Under the pieces are notes generated by a model. The model made no database searches. It saw nothing but the letters and a program-made list of their open reading frames with translations, and had not been told where the DNA came from. Below are positions 44,110 to 54,530 of a stretch of DNA of 64,000 bases, one piece after another. Both the position numbers and the translations under genes were made by a program. The stretch lies in contig BSBM01000307.1 in the NCBI GenBank assembly GCA_027924585.1, positions 18,585,501 to 18,649,500 on the forward strand, written 5' to 3'. Source of the DNA: Larix kaempferi. Its lineage: Eukaryota > Streptophyta > Pinopsida > Pinales > Pinaceae. Positions within the stretch are counted from its first letter, which is position 1. Every line of letters begins with the position of its first letter.

Positions 44110-44700
44110 TCAAAAACAACATTGCTGCAACATATGTAAACCAACAAAAACTGCAAAATTTCTTTGAACATTTTCTTCATGGAAACACCAGGTCATTGTC
44201 TTTTTCATTTTCCAGCGGTGCACAACTTTGAACCAGTTATGTGCTATAGTCTTCATGAATTTCATCTTGACTTTCTTCTTCTTGTTTATGCTGCATGGCA
44301 GCTTCAATACCTTAGCTCTTGCAGCTTTAGGACTGCAATCAACACCTGCACAGATAGACAGAGTTAAAACGTTAAATAAACCAGCATTTTCTTCAGTTTT
44401 CTGCTCTCTAACAGCTTGGACAGCTGCACTTGCAACCTCCATAGTTGCATTCTCTTCAACTGCTGCAACAATGGCACAGTCATAATCAACAAGACACTCC
44501 ACAACTTCAACATGCCTTGGATTTTCAAGCCAGTCTGCAATCAACTTTAAATCTGCCTCATAGGCGTTACATTTTTTTGCATCATCATGGATGCCTACAT
44601 CTTGTACCAATTTTGCTTCTGCTTCAATTACTAATCTTATTGCATCGAGGGCATTGTCAACTTCTTTACATTCAGCTGGAAAATAAAATTTTGTTACCAT
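44110..44700 (-). CDS. Unidentified helical ORF in the copia-type element
   Basis: 196 codons from the ATG at 44700, overlapping the end of the acidic frame by 29 bases. It is rich in Ala, Glu, Val and Leu: LDAIRLVIEAEAKLVQDV (18-35), LKLIADWLENP, VVAAVEEN-like helices and ICAGVDCSPKAARAKVLKL. The pattern of short amphipathic helices faintly recalls armadillo-type repeats, but this is inference. The C terminus is basic and Trp/His-rich (WFKVVHRWKMKK). It is not a retroelement domain I recognise, so capture of a host gene fragment is possible. Confidence 0.45.
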   Translation of the reverse strand: MVTKFYFPAECKEVDNALDAIRLVIEAEAKLVQDVGIHDDAKKCNAYEADLKLIADWLENPRHVEVVECLVDYDCAIVAAVEENATMEVASAAVQAVREQKTEENAGLFNVLTLSICAGVDCSPKAARAKVLKLPCSINKKKKVKMKFMKTIAHNWFKVVHRWKMKKTMTWCFHEENVQRNFAVFVGLHMLQQCCF

Positions 44701-45130
44701 TCATTATATTAAGTATTGATTTCATTTCTTTTTGGACTGTTATCTTTTCACCTTCACTTAGAATTTCTTCATCATATTTTGGCCCTTCTTCAATTTCAAT
44801 CTCTGCCTTAGTTGTTATAATTTCAACAAGATTTTCATCAGTTGCATGTGCTTCAGCATCTAACATATCATTTTGAAGGAATTCAAAACTTTTAATGTCT
44901 TCATGAGCTTCATAGAGCTCAACCTTATGACCAGCAAGAGTTTTCTCCTAAACTTCCAATTCAATTTCGTATTGTGTTGTAGTATCAACACAGTTGCTTT
45001 CAGCTTTCATTCCACCAACAACAACATGAGCTTTGTCAATTTCTTCAAATTTACATTCTGCTTCTGTGGGGTGGTTACCAACATTATTGACAATGTTCTC
45101 AACAGCTATATCAACAGACTGACTGTCAAC
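44672..45130 (-). pseudogene. Acidic region following Gag in the copia-type element
   Basis: In the frame next to Gag, the reading runs DSQSVDIAVENIVNNVG, HPTEAECKFEEIDKAHVVVG, then a TAG, then EKTLAGHKVELYEAHEDIK and (from 44866) DENLVEIITTKAEIEIEEG. It is Glu/Asp-rich and helix-prone, with no family known to me. One stop interrupts it. It ends at 44672, where TTTTATTTTCCAG on the minus strand resembles a splice acceptor leading into the next frame. Confidence 0.45.
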
Positions 45131-45618
45131 ACCATATAACTCAGCTTGATGCTGATTGGTGTTTCTCCCCTCACATCAAATTCTCTTCTCAAGTTTTCCC
45201 AGGCTTCTTTAGCACTAGTTGCATCAGCAACAATGTGAAAAACATTGTCTTCCATGGCTTGATGTATGAGGTATAATGCAGAGGCATCACTTGCCTCATC
45301 ACAAGATTCATTACATTCATTTTCAACACAATTTAATCCATTACATTCGTTTTCAACAAAATTTAATAACCCTTCTGCACAAAGCATAGTTTTCATTTTA
45401 ATAGTCCAAAACTCATAATTCTTACCTGAAAAAATTGGAATTGGAAGAAAATTATGATAGACTTCTTCAGTTTTCATCTCTGCTACAACATACAAATCTG
45501 CAATGCAAGACTTGAATTTATTTTCCTTACACAATTTGAGTCTTCTTCTCTTTGCCATATATGTCTTGTGTTCTCTCCCTCGTCCACTGGTTACTGCCTT
45601 CTTAACCTTTGTCAGCAA
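45106..45618 (-). CDS. Copia-type Gag N-terminal domain, truncated
   Basis: 170 codons. A basic leader is followed by the hallmark of copia Gag proteins: FLPIPIFSGKNYEFW (57-71), KMKTML (74-79), ASALYLIHQAMEDNVF (112-127) and SAKEAWENLRREF (135-147). This domain builds the particle shell. It carries a small internal duplication, FVENECNG/CVENECNE (87-104). The frame ends soon after LRREFDV, where a full Gag would continue with more helices and a zinc knuckle; neither is found. After a one-frame change the acidic region below follows at once, so the original product may have been a longer Gag-acidic fusion. Confidence 0.8.
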   Translation of the reverse strand: MLTKVKKAVTSGRGREHKTYMAKRRRLKLCKENKFKSCIADLYVVAEMKTEEVYHNFLPIPIFSGKNYEFWTIKMKTMLCAEGLLNFVENECNGLNCVENECNESCDEASDASALYLIHQAMEDNVFHIVADATSAKEAWENLRREFDVRGETPISIKLSYMVLTVSLLI

Positions 45619-47630
45619 CTAAACTTTGTCAGCTCACGATTTTTTTTAAAAAAATACCCAAATTCATTCACAATGGCTTCTAGTCGGCTCATACAGAGAA
45701 TTGTGGGAGCGCCAGGTCACAAGATGAAATTTTCGCACTTCTGTGCCAACAATTCTAACGGATGCACCACTGGCACCTCTACCAACACTTTCTAACATAG
45801 CAGTAGGAGAATCCCTTCTATGCGGCCACTCAATTCACCCAATACCAGATATTGACCGCAAGGGTTTTCTTCTTCACACACAAATTTTACGGGTTACAGC
45901 CTTTTACATGCCTTTTACACATACGTGAGCATCTTTGCTCCCCACAACCATGATGCAGCCTACCACATCAGAAATTTCAAGAGTATCTTCCACTAGATGA
46001 GCTTCATGAAACCTTACAGCCCCACAATCATACTTGAACCAATAACGCCCACCACAAACTCGAGGGAACTCTTACCAAATGAGAGAGGGTTCAGAGAACC
46101 CATGGGGTCTGGATCGAGACCAGGGAAAAACGTGGAGGATGAGCTTCGGCTCTCACATTACTGACGCTATCCCTTTAAAAAAAAACTTCACACTAAATCG
46201 CTGGAATCCTTCAGGCGCTAGTAATGCCACGTTGGGCTTTACTAAAAACACAAACCAGCCGCCAGATTTTTACACTAAACCAAATAGGTAACGACCCCTT
46301 CACACTTTCACAGAAGTTCAGAGCAGCTGCTTGAACGTGGGTGCAAACTCCAATACAAATGTTGGAAGTGAATTTTTTATGAGGATACAGAGCAATGACT
46401 CTATCTGAACACTCCACCAGCACAAAGTTTCACACTCAGACTGTCACAATTCTCTTCTGCTACAGAGGTTCTTCCTTCAGACAACATACCTTACACAACA
46501 GCCGGCTCCTTCGTTTAGGCTGGCGACTTGTAAGATGGCGGAGAATCAGCTAGACGCCTTAGTGATTGAGAACCTGTTTCTTGGCAAGTTTGAGCCTTCT
46601 GCTCTTCCCCATCTTTATCTTGGGTTCTGCTGAAAATGCACCGAGCTTCTGCTCTTCTGAACTTAATTTCTTTAAACACGGGAAGCAACCCTTTTCTTCT
46701 ACACGGCTAAACTCGGCCAGTGTAGGAACACCTGGGCATCTTCATCAAATGCGGCTACCAAGCAAATACTTTGAGCTTCTGTTCAACTTCAGGCTACGGC
46801 CTTCTCAAACTTCATCCGCGGCTTCACAACTCTATTGGAGGAGTTCTGCAACGACACACGGGATACACATGAGATTGCTCAACCACTAAACCATGGGAGC
46901 ACTGACCTTCACTCTGCTCTGCTTGACCATTAAACCATGGGAGCGTAGCAAACAAATATGAACATAGGAGGAACACAGACTGTTAGCAGCTCGGAGGACT
47001 TCGACACATCTCTCTTTCTTCATGCATAGAGAGCTTCAGCTCACACGCAAGGCTCCAACCTTCAACAGCAGCACAAACCTCAGCTATAATCTCCTCAAAC
47101 CAAACAGACTTCTCAAATAGCAGTAGTCAAAATCGACTGCACTCAAACACAGTGGCAAGTCCTCTAAGGAAGTGAGGGCACCCAACTTCTCAAACCACGA
47201 GAGCACAAGCTCAAATGATGGTTGGAATCTCCATTTCAAGACGACAACACCCATTAGCAAATTGTGGCTTCCACATATTTTCACAGCTCTCCAGCTCTCT
47301 CACTGGTCGAGGTCCCAGCCGCACACAAGAGATCTACAGCACCCACGAGGATTGACAGTGCGACCAACATCAAGACATCTACTGCAGCCTCGGTTTTCTG
47401 TAAACCAAAAAACAAATTCGTGAGAGAGAACAGCTCGCTCAGACTGAGGGAATTCCGGTCCTCTTTCTCTCACCAGCGGGAGACACAGCTCAACCGCACT
47501 TGGACAAAGAACCACTGCTACAGCAGCTAACCCAGGAACTACGGTTCCTTTCAGAGAAAATGATTCCTGTCTTGATGCCCTAGATAGTCTACCTTTTGTA
47601 GCGGGGCAAACATGGCAATGGCAGGATCTC
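45619..47630 (-). other. Long 5' leader of the copia-type element
   Basis: About 2 kb between the primer site and the Gag start, on the minus strand. No conserved protein motif is seen; short frames in it (for example 47719-47300, which overlaps the LTR) have no recognisable content. Much of it is C/T-rich on the plus strand. The length is unusual for copia elements, whose leaders are normally short. Confidence 0.6.
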
Positions 47631-47645
47631 CCTGCTCTGATACCA
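47631..47645 (-). promoter_or_regulatory. Primer-binding site of the copia-type element
   Basis: Minus strand TGGTATCAGAGCAGG, complementary to initiator tRNA-Met, two bases from the 5' LTR. Confidence 0.93.
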
Positions 47646-47647
47646 AT

Positions 47648-47931
47648 TGTGGGAAATGGGCACAGCGGAAATGAGTGGGCAACTGCAAATAAATACCCAG
47701 CAAAGAACAGAGTAGCCATTACCCAAAAACGTCAGAGGCCCAAACTGCCCAGTAACTTTTTTATTTCATTAACAGGAATATCGATTTATACAATGCGAAC
47801 TCCGTGGAGACATCTAGAAGGCTCACGAATTGGCTTCATTGAGAAGATACATCGCATTAACTACACCAGCTGATCTTCACGTGAGCACTGGGCTCGATGA
47901 GTGATGTGGCAGTTGGAAATTAATTCCAACA
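47648..47931 (-). repeat. 5' LTR of the copia-type element
   Basis: Adjacent to the primer site. On the minus strand a TATAAAT box lies at 47784-47790, consistent with a promoter driving transcription leftward. Confidence 0.95.
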
Positions 47932-48000
47932 AAAACATGCTACTCATTATTATAATATTAAAATTACGCCGTAGGCATTTCACCGTAGAGAAGCATAACC

Positions 48001-48174
48001 ATCCACGTCGACTAGATTCCTCGCTCTATATGGAATGCTACCAGGTGGATGGGTTTCTGTCCGCATGTGGCAAGTTTTTCGATCTTCATCCACATCGACT
48101 AGATTCCTCGCTCTATATGGAATGCTACCACGTGGATGGGTTTCTGTCCGCTTGCGGCAAGTTTTTCGATCTTC
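48001..48174. repeat. 87-bp tandem duplication at the NLR 3' end
   Basis: Units 48001-48087 and 48088-48174 share CGACTAGATTCCTCGCTC and GGATGGGTTTCTGTCCGC. The unit covers the stop codon of the NLR fragment, so a second copy of the last codons lies downstream of it. Confidence 0.92.
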
Positions 48175-48408
48175 AGCTTCACGCATCTCTGTATCCACAA
48201 TGAGAGCAAAGATACCAATGTTTCCATATTTGGCAGCGCTTCTAACTCGGTGCACCAACCAACGCGTGACCCTTCAAGTTTTTCCGCGTGCTCCAAACCC
48301 CGTATGCTCTTCAGCTTCACGCATGCCTCTGTCCACAACGACTTCAAAGATACCAATGTTTCCATATTTGGCAGCTCTTCTGTGTTTCCTTCGATCCCTT
48401 ATTATCCA
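48099..48408 (-). pseudogene. NLR resistance-gene fragment (C-terminal leucine-rich repeats)
   Basis: The minus-strand frame reads EELPNMETLVSLKSLW, CVKLKSIRGLEHAEKLEG, CTELEALPNMETLVSLLSLW, CVKLKIEKL and then a short tail and a stop at 48099. This is a pair of about 47-residue blocks, each with the LP-x-L-x-x-L-x-x-L and C-x-x-L pattern of TIR/CC-NBS-LRR immune receptors from conifers and other plants. Stops appear just upstream (near 48400), and no NB-ARC domain is in the window, so it is a small relic. It lies about 170 bp from the copia-type element. Confidence 0.7.
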
Positions 48409-49917
48409 ACTTTCATTCACCAAACACCATGAAAAAAATTGGATAAATCAATCTTATATTTATCATGTTAAAAATTAAGAGAGTCTCTTATGAAAGTCCG
48501 TTAAGAGTTGGCAATATTGGCAAACTCTACACATCTTCTTTATGTTAAGAGATGTGTAGATGTGTTCGGCTTCGACTTCTGAGAAGAATTCATTTTCTAA
48601 CTTTTCCTGTTCAACACACAGATACTGTAAACAGTTAAGACGATATATAAAATGACACTGCATAAGAATATGCTATGAATTTAAGTTTGATTAGCTTAAG
48701 TAATCCTATTCAATCATTGCAAAGAACTTAAAGAACTTAACTAGCAAATGCTTGATTTCTGTCTGTAGATAGCATTGGAAGAAAGGTGGAGGTAAAAAGG
48801 AATAACAGTGGAAGGTGTAGGTAAAATAGAATAATAAAACAATGTATGGGGATTTCAAAATAGCAAATTTTATGACATTTTTTCAGTTTTCAATTTCCAT
48901 TAGTTTCCAATTTAATGGAGAGTTTCCAGTTTCATTAGCAGTTTTAAATTTGAGCTATAACACAATTTTCATTTTCTATTTGTTTCCAATTTAATGGATA
49001 ATTTTTGTTGCTGGAAATGAAAAAAAAAACACAGAAAATGCACAAACTGAAGTAGAAATAGAAAATTCTCATTTCTTCAATGTGGGTAGAAGACTTACAC
49101 CTGAGAGATGCCCATGCAAATTTCTAGCCTATTGGACTTCATCTCGTACATGGAGATAGGCATAAGAATCCTTCTGTCATCAGTCAGCTGGATGCATTGA
49201 AGACTATGGACTGCGTGAGACTGTTGAATTCATTGGAATGTGGAGCAATGGGGAAAAATCCAATCGAACAAGTGTCTGTTTTTTCACTCATCCTCTTTGA
49301 TATTTTAAAAAAACATAAAATTTGGAACTAAAAGTTCATTTATTTCCCCTATTTTTACACATTCTTTATTCACAACTGTATATACAGACAATATTGAAAA
49401 AAAAAAATTCAATCGAGAAGGAAACTTAATGGATTGGATATTTTTAAAGTTGGCCTTTGGATTGGATTAACAGTTTTCACTTTCATGAGTTATGTTAAAA
49501 TACAGCTGGAGTTACCATTAAAGGCCAAAGGCTTGAGAATGGAAAAGTTTAGACCCTCAAAAAAATTGGTAAGTGTAATAAAAATAGTGTTCAGTACGCT
49601 GAGCATTGTAATGATTGAGTGGTCTTGGTTGTTAAGTTTGGTGGGTGTTTATTCAATGTGTCCAGGTTTGGTAAACAATATGCATCGGGATGCATCCCGC
49701 AGCAGTATAATGAACACTGTTGGGATATACAATGGTGTATATGCCAACCTATACAGTGTTTAAATATGTATCCAAACCTATACAGTGTTTAATGTTTAAT
49801 ATGAAATGCTTCATTGCATGATCCAGAATTTTCTTAGGAAAAATATACTGTGTAAATAATTTAAACGGGAACAATATTCTAACAATGTAGTGCAGAGAGC
49901 ATATATAGTTTTTTCAC
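48409..49917. other. Spacer, possible intron of the At1g01500-like gene
   Basis: No exon is recognised. A 109-codon frame at 49434-49763 (plus strand) has two hydrophobic stretches but no known motif, and I do not call it a gene. 48480-48545 is repeated, diverged, at 51595-51660 (AGTCCGTTAAGAGTTGGCAA, ACTCTACACATC). If the exon at 49918-50544 is functional, its intron and second exon should lie in or beyond this stretch. Confidence 0.4.
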
Positions 49918-50544
49918 CTGAGACCTCAAGCTTGATCCACTAATTCCTGAGTCATCATGATCATCATCTTCAGGAATTGCATCCAAAGAAAAGCGTCGAA
50001 TGCATTTTCTCCGAGGAAGCAAGTGCACCATCTTGGTCAATACTATAGGCCGACCCAAGCTTCTCCCAGCCACATAAACTTCGAGGAACGGTGCATTCAG
50101 ACCTGAAACCACTTCAGCCTTGCTCGAAATATTATAGGAAGATCCTGCAGATATTGAAGAGCTGCAGTCCATGGCCCAAAGCATTTTCCTAGCCTTAGGA
50201 TTTTCCATAACCGATATCTCAAAATTCCCTATAGCAAGGAGCTCACCTCTATGATGGAGCTCAAAGGGAAAGCCATCATTGGTGTGCATATTATTGGTAC
50301 TGATATAAGTTGCCTCGGCGAATTTTGTATCCACTATGTCCCTTCGCAGCTTGCGAGAGATCTGCTCCGAGGGAGGAATTCTTATGCCATTAACCTCAAG
50401 AACAGGTGACATGATTCTAGCAGGAAACACAACGGTAAAACAATCTGGTGCACGTTTAAGCAAACAGGAGCTCAATCTTGGGTAGATTACTCTCACATCG
50501 AACCATGTATCTCCTACATATTGCCCTTGAATCTCCATGGTCAT
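49918..50544 (-). CDS. At1g01500-like protein, first exon
   Basis: 209 codons from the ATG at 50544. It matches the plant-specific At1g01500 family (a name sometimes transferred as erythronate-4-phosphate dehydrogenase family, without enzyme evidence): WFDVRVIYPRLS (14-25), LEVNGIRIPPSE (49-60), KLRRDIVDTKFAEATYIST (65-83), FELHHRGELLAIGNFEIS (94-111), WAMDCSSSISAG (123-134), FLEVYVAGRSLGRPIVLTK (153-171) and IPEDDD. It stops at a good donor, CAG/GTGAAA, at 49918/49917 (phase 0); reading on gives only 12 more codons. Family members continue with a Gly-rich hydrophobic tail, not found here, so the next exon is distant or lost. No internal stop: the best host-gene candidate in the window. Confidence 0.82.
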
Positions 50545-50660
50545 AAAATCGAAATAATTGAGAATTTGAGATTATGTTAGATGGATTTGCAGGACATGAA
50601 CATGTGAGGGATGGATTCTGATTGCAGAGAGATGCTCGAACAAAATATCATATTTCCTGG

Positions 50661-50713
50661 GATGTATAAAGACATCTCTTCTCTATAAAAGCCCCGCCGC
50701 CCCTTATTTATTC
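50661..50713. promoter_or_regulatory. Possible promoter region upstream of the At1g01500-like exon
   Basis: Minus-strand AATAAATAAGG (50703-50713) could be the TATA element for the minus-strand gene, about 160 bp before its start codon. On the plus strand, TATAAAA at 50684-50690 and TATAAA at 50665-50670 face the other way, with CCCCGCCGCCCC next to them. A bidirectional promoter is possible but unproven. Confidence 0.35.
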
Positions 50714-50788
50714 TTCGAAGCTGAAACTGAAACTGCCAATCTGTAGAGATTCACAGATCTCCACAACAAACGCATCCTGAATCGAAAT

Positions 50789-50905
50789 ATGAAGTACAGC
50801 ATTGCATCACCCATCATTAAAAATATTCCACAGTTCATTGTCTCCAAATACTCAATGAGATCAACGAAAGTAGCCTTGCATGGTTTTGCGTTAGGGAATC
50901 ATTGA
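50789..50905 (+). CDS. Small ORF (38 aa), uncertain
   Basis: The first ATG about 100 bp after the plus-strand TATAAAA box opens a frame beginning MKYSIASPIIKNIPQF and ending FALGNH. It is basic and somewhat amphipathic at its start. I do not recognise it; it may be chance or the first exon of a divergent transcript. Confidence 0.2.
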   Translation: MKYSIASPIIKNIPQFIVSKYSMRSTKVALHGFALGNH

Positions 50906-52496
50906 CACGTTGGAAGATGGCATGAGATACCTGGATGAAAGGGATATAGTCCAGGTTTCCAATTATGCAGAGTCATCGCGGTTTGGCCACCCTCATAATG
51001 TTGAAAGTTTGTTTTAGAGAGTGACGCGAGCAATGGGGGCGGTTTGGTTTTGTTTCTTTACTTATCTAACACAAGGCCATATTTTGCAGCGAAGCCTTTC
51101 TATTTAGTGATTTTTATTTTTGTTTGCAATGAAAGGGGCATCGTGATAGTGTCAGATATAAAGCTGCATTTTCACATTTGTGTGGATGGTGGGAGAGAGA
51201 CAACCCCATTTTTTTGTGAGTCATCACAAGAAGTGGGGCTAGGCAATGCGTGTTCGTTTGCCAAACCCACTGATTAGTGTGGGCACCAATTTCTCGACAT
51301 GTGTGAGGGTTACTAAGTTTCATTGTAAGTGACATTTGGTGCCTCTATACAATGGGCTTAGTTTACTTTCCTTGAACTTTGTGTTTCATGTCAGTGTTGG
51401 AGTTGGCCTTGTTATTTGTAACGGAGTTGAATGACTAGTGAAGGTCTTAGCCTTTTTGGATTGGAAGATATTGATAAAATTACATGGTGAAAATAGTATA
51501 GATGTGTACTCTCCCTGTGATGTTTAGTACATATCCAAGGACCCCTCCCCGATCAAAGTATATACCTTGTGGGTTCCTCACTTGGGAAGAGAGATGCGTG
51601 AAAGTTCGTTAAGAGTTGGTAATATTGGAAAACTCTACACATCGTCTTCTTTATGAGTTTAAGTCGAGGCCAAACTCTACACATCATCATCTTCTTTGCA
51701 CATTCAAAATTATCTGTATTGGCAAACATCTATACATCTCATATTCCTTGAGGATACCTGCAAGGCTGCACCAAAATAAGTTGCAAATATAGAAACATAA
51801 CTGTCTCATTTTCCTTGAGGATACCTGCAAGGCTGCACCAAAATAAGTTGCAAATATAGAAACATAACTGTCTTATCATGAAGTGTCTCTAAAACTATCA
51901 AAGCTCGGCAAATATAATATCATAACTGAAGAAGCTACTGCATGGGCAGACTATATTTCCAATTTAGAAGCGTCCAATTAATTTTAATTGTAAATATCAT
52001 TTGTATCTTCTCATATGTATAGCACTCAAATGAAAACTTTGCCTACTATTCTCATTTTTGCAATTTCACCAGATAACAAACTCTTCCAAGGCTATATAGT
52101 GGTCAACCAACCCTTTTTGTTGTTTATCTATTCTTCTTTGTCAATGAAAACAAATTTCCCTTCTTGAGAAACTATTGCATAAATTTTTATATGTAATGTG
52201 TACTTTCAATGGATATTATTGGGATTCCTTTTCTCTAAAAAATCTAAATGCTTGTTCATATTTTTGTAATAGTGCTATATTTTACTACTTTTTTAGTTCA
52301 ATGCTCTTCAGTTTCCTTGTTGGCAATGGCTTTTCAAGCTAAGCTCATAATGGATTATTCCAAGCACTAGTGATATAAATAATAATCTCAGCTAATTTTT
52401 AAACCGTGTACTCTCTTTTACATTCATAAAAACAAAGCGACCTCTCCTCATCTACCTCCACGTTGAATAAATACAACCTTTATATTGAGAGCTACG
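50906..52496. other. Spacer, no recognised gene
   Basis: No coding match. A 67-bp tandem duplication lies at 51739-51872, and 51595-51660 repeats 48480-48545. Confidence 0.5.
51739..51872. repeat. 67-bp tandem duplication
   Basis: Two nearly identical units (51739-51805, 51806-51872) containing TTCCTTGAGGATACCTGCAA and GTTGCAAATATAGAAACATA. Confidence 0.93.
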
Positions 52497-53092
52497 ACCA
52501 CTCCTATTGTATTGTAAGTCTGCATTTTATTGTGCTTTTGTTGTGAACTATCTATATTGTCAGAAGACGTGTGAATCCTTGATGTGGTGAGAGTCATTGA
52601 TAACCAGTTACTTTCCTTGGTTTATTAGTGATATTCAGAAGATTAATTCATATAGTGACAGGTTTGTTCGCCTTTACATGATTGAGAAGCATGTAAATTT
52701 TTTATTGTGGACTTCAAATCCTCAATGAGAAGAAAGAAACATATATGGGTTTCCCACTGTATCTTCCATTCTTGAAGCAAGCATAACGAAGATTCACCAC
52801 TCCTATTTTGTTGTAAGTCTTCATTTTTATTGTGCTTTGTTGTGAACTATATATTGTCAGAAGACTTCTGAATCCTTGATGCGGTGAGAGTCATTGATAA
52901 CTAGTTACTTTCCTTGGTTTATTAGTAATTTTCAGAAAATTAGTTCATGTAGTGACAAGTCTGTTCGCCTTCACATGGTTGAGAAGGATGTAAAGTTTTT
53001 ATTGTGGACTTGAAATCCTCAATGAGAAGAAAGAAACATATTTGGGTTTCCCATTGTATCTTCCATTCTTGAAGCAAGCATAACGAAGATTC
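52497..53092. repeat. 299-bp tandem duplication
   Basis: 52497-52795 and 52796-53092 align along their whole length with scattered substitutions (roughly 5-8% by eye), for example GTGAGAGTCATTGATAAC and CAAATCCTCAATGAGAAG versus GAAATCCTCAATGAGAAG. No coding potential is evident. Confidence 0.93.
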
Positions 53093-53695
53093 ATTTACAA
53101 CTTAGATTGTGGCACTATCAAGAGCTAGTCCATGAAAGAGTTCTATACATATACTTGTATATGGAGATTCCTAAATTTATTGCTACAACACATGGCATGA
53201 AAGCAAAATTTTGTTCACAAGTAGTTTGTGCAGTTTAGGAGCTACTATAATCATTGTTTTCATTGATATTATTGCAGAAATATTTTTTCAAATTGCTTAT
53301 ATATTCCATATATAGTAATAATCTATAGTGTTGAGATTACTACTATAGAGATTGTGAGAAAAGTAATTGTAGTTGGCTCATTGTGTTGATGAACTTAACA
53401 TTATTTTTTGTTATGGGTTGAGTGCCTATGTCATTGTAATCTGAGATTGTTACAAAATTTGTTTTTTTCCTACCAATATCCTTTGCTGCCTGTGCCTATG
53501 TTTTTGTTCCTTCTAACTTTCCTCTTTTCCTACCGATGTTCATTTTTTCCCCTCAAAGGGAAAATGCTAGTATTAGTAATGATAATATGGGATACTTTTG
53601 AAAGTTTAAATTGTTTTTTAAGTTTTGTAATATGACTTCAAATTACAAAGAAAACAAATATAACTTCTATAAACAATAATAACTTTAATAATTTT

Positions 53696-53749
<54 letters not shown>

Positions 53750-54212
53750 ATTTTGTAAATTATAACAACTTGGCTCAATCAGATATGGCTCAATCAGTCC
53801 ACTCTTGACGTTGTTGTCGTTGCGGTGCCATCACTCACATGAATTTTTTGCGTAGGGCTTGGACGACTCTCCTCGTAAGGAAACGATCCACCATTGTTAG
53901 TCCAGTACTTTGCTAAGTAGATAGATCTTTAAAACAAATAGGGGAGCCCATAACACACTCACCACTATATAATAGAGAGGTCCTGGAAAATAAATGGGGT
54001 GCTAGCTAATAGGAGATAATACCCTCCTAGTACTTATTGAGATATGGGGATATGGACGACATTGAAGGAAGAACTGGAAAACTGGCATAGGTCTGGAATA
54101 TGGTATTTACCACTTGCTTTTTTAAGCCTAAAACTAAAGGACAACACACATAAATGATATTGTGGCTTAGGAATAAAGGTCTTTTTGGTTCCCCTTTCCA
54201 CTTTAATAATTT
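53093..54212. other. Spacer with microsatellite, no gene
   Basis: A (TA)n run at 53698-53732 is followed by a T run to about 53750. The preceding words TTTAATAATTTTCTT recur directly before a second (TA)n run at about 54215-54241 and again near 54308, so 53760-54180, which is less AT-rich, is bracketed by the same sequence. It shows no recognised gene. Confidence 0.5.
53698..53750. repeat. (TA)n microsatellite plus T run
   Basis: About 17 uninterrupted TA units followed by about 18 T residues. Confidence 0.95.
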
Positions 54213-54530
54213 TCTTATATATATATATATATATATATATTAATGTGTAAATTATAATAACTTTACACAGGAAACAAATGATATAGCTTTTATGAACAAT
54301 AATAATTTTAATAATTTTCTTTATATTTTTTTAATTTTGTAAATTATAACAATTTTAATAATTTTCTATCTTGTAAATTTAATATAAAGAATTTCAAATT
54401 GTTTGTGGTGGGAAAGAAATGTTTTATCATGTATAGACATGATAGGACAAAACATATTATTCATAATGTTGAACAATATTAATATTGTATCTATACTTTG
54501 AAAATATTGGGAATTTATATGACTTACAAG

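Larger units (their letters stand above)
43403..47931 (-). mobile_element. Non-autonomous copia-type LTR retrotransposon (Gag only)
   Basis: A structurally complete element. LTRs at 43403-43685 (283 bp) and 47648-47931 (284 bp) begin TGTGGGAAATGG and end TTCCAACA on the plus strand. They differ by about six substitutions and one indel by eye, so insertion is fairly recent. The target duplication AAAAC is perfect (43398-43402 and 47932-47936). The minus-strand primer site TGGTATCAGAGCAGG lies at 47631-47645 and the polypurine tract at 43686-43698. The 4-kb interior encodes a copia-type Gag N-terminal domain and two further frames, but no protease, integrase, polymerase or RNase H. It must be mobilised in trans. 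Confidence 0.93.

Noticed and set aside
49434-49763. 109-codon plus-strand frame with hydrophobic stretches
   Set aside because: AT-rich DNA readily yields Ile/Leu/Phe-rich frames; no conserved motif, promoter or homologue that I recognise.
49918-50544. Functional call as erythronate-4-phosphate dehydrogenase
   Set aside because: The name follows the annotation of At1g01500 relatives, but no NAD-binding or dehydrogenase motif is visible; only the family membership is kept.
53698-53750. TATA promoter
   Set aside because: It is a long (TA)n microsatellite with a T run and no gene downstream.
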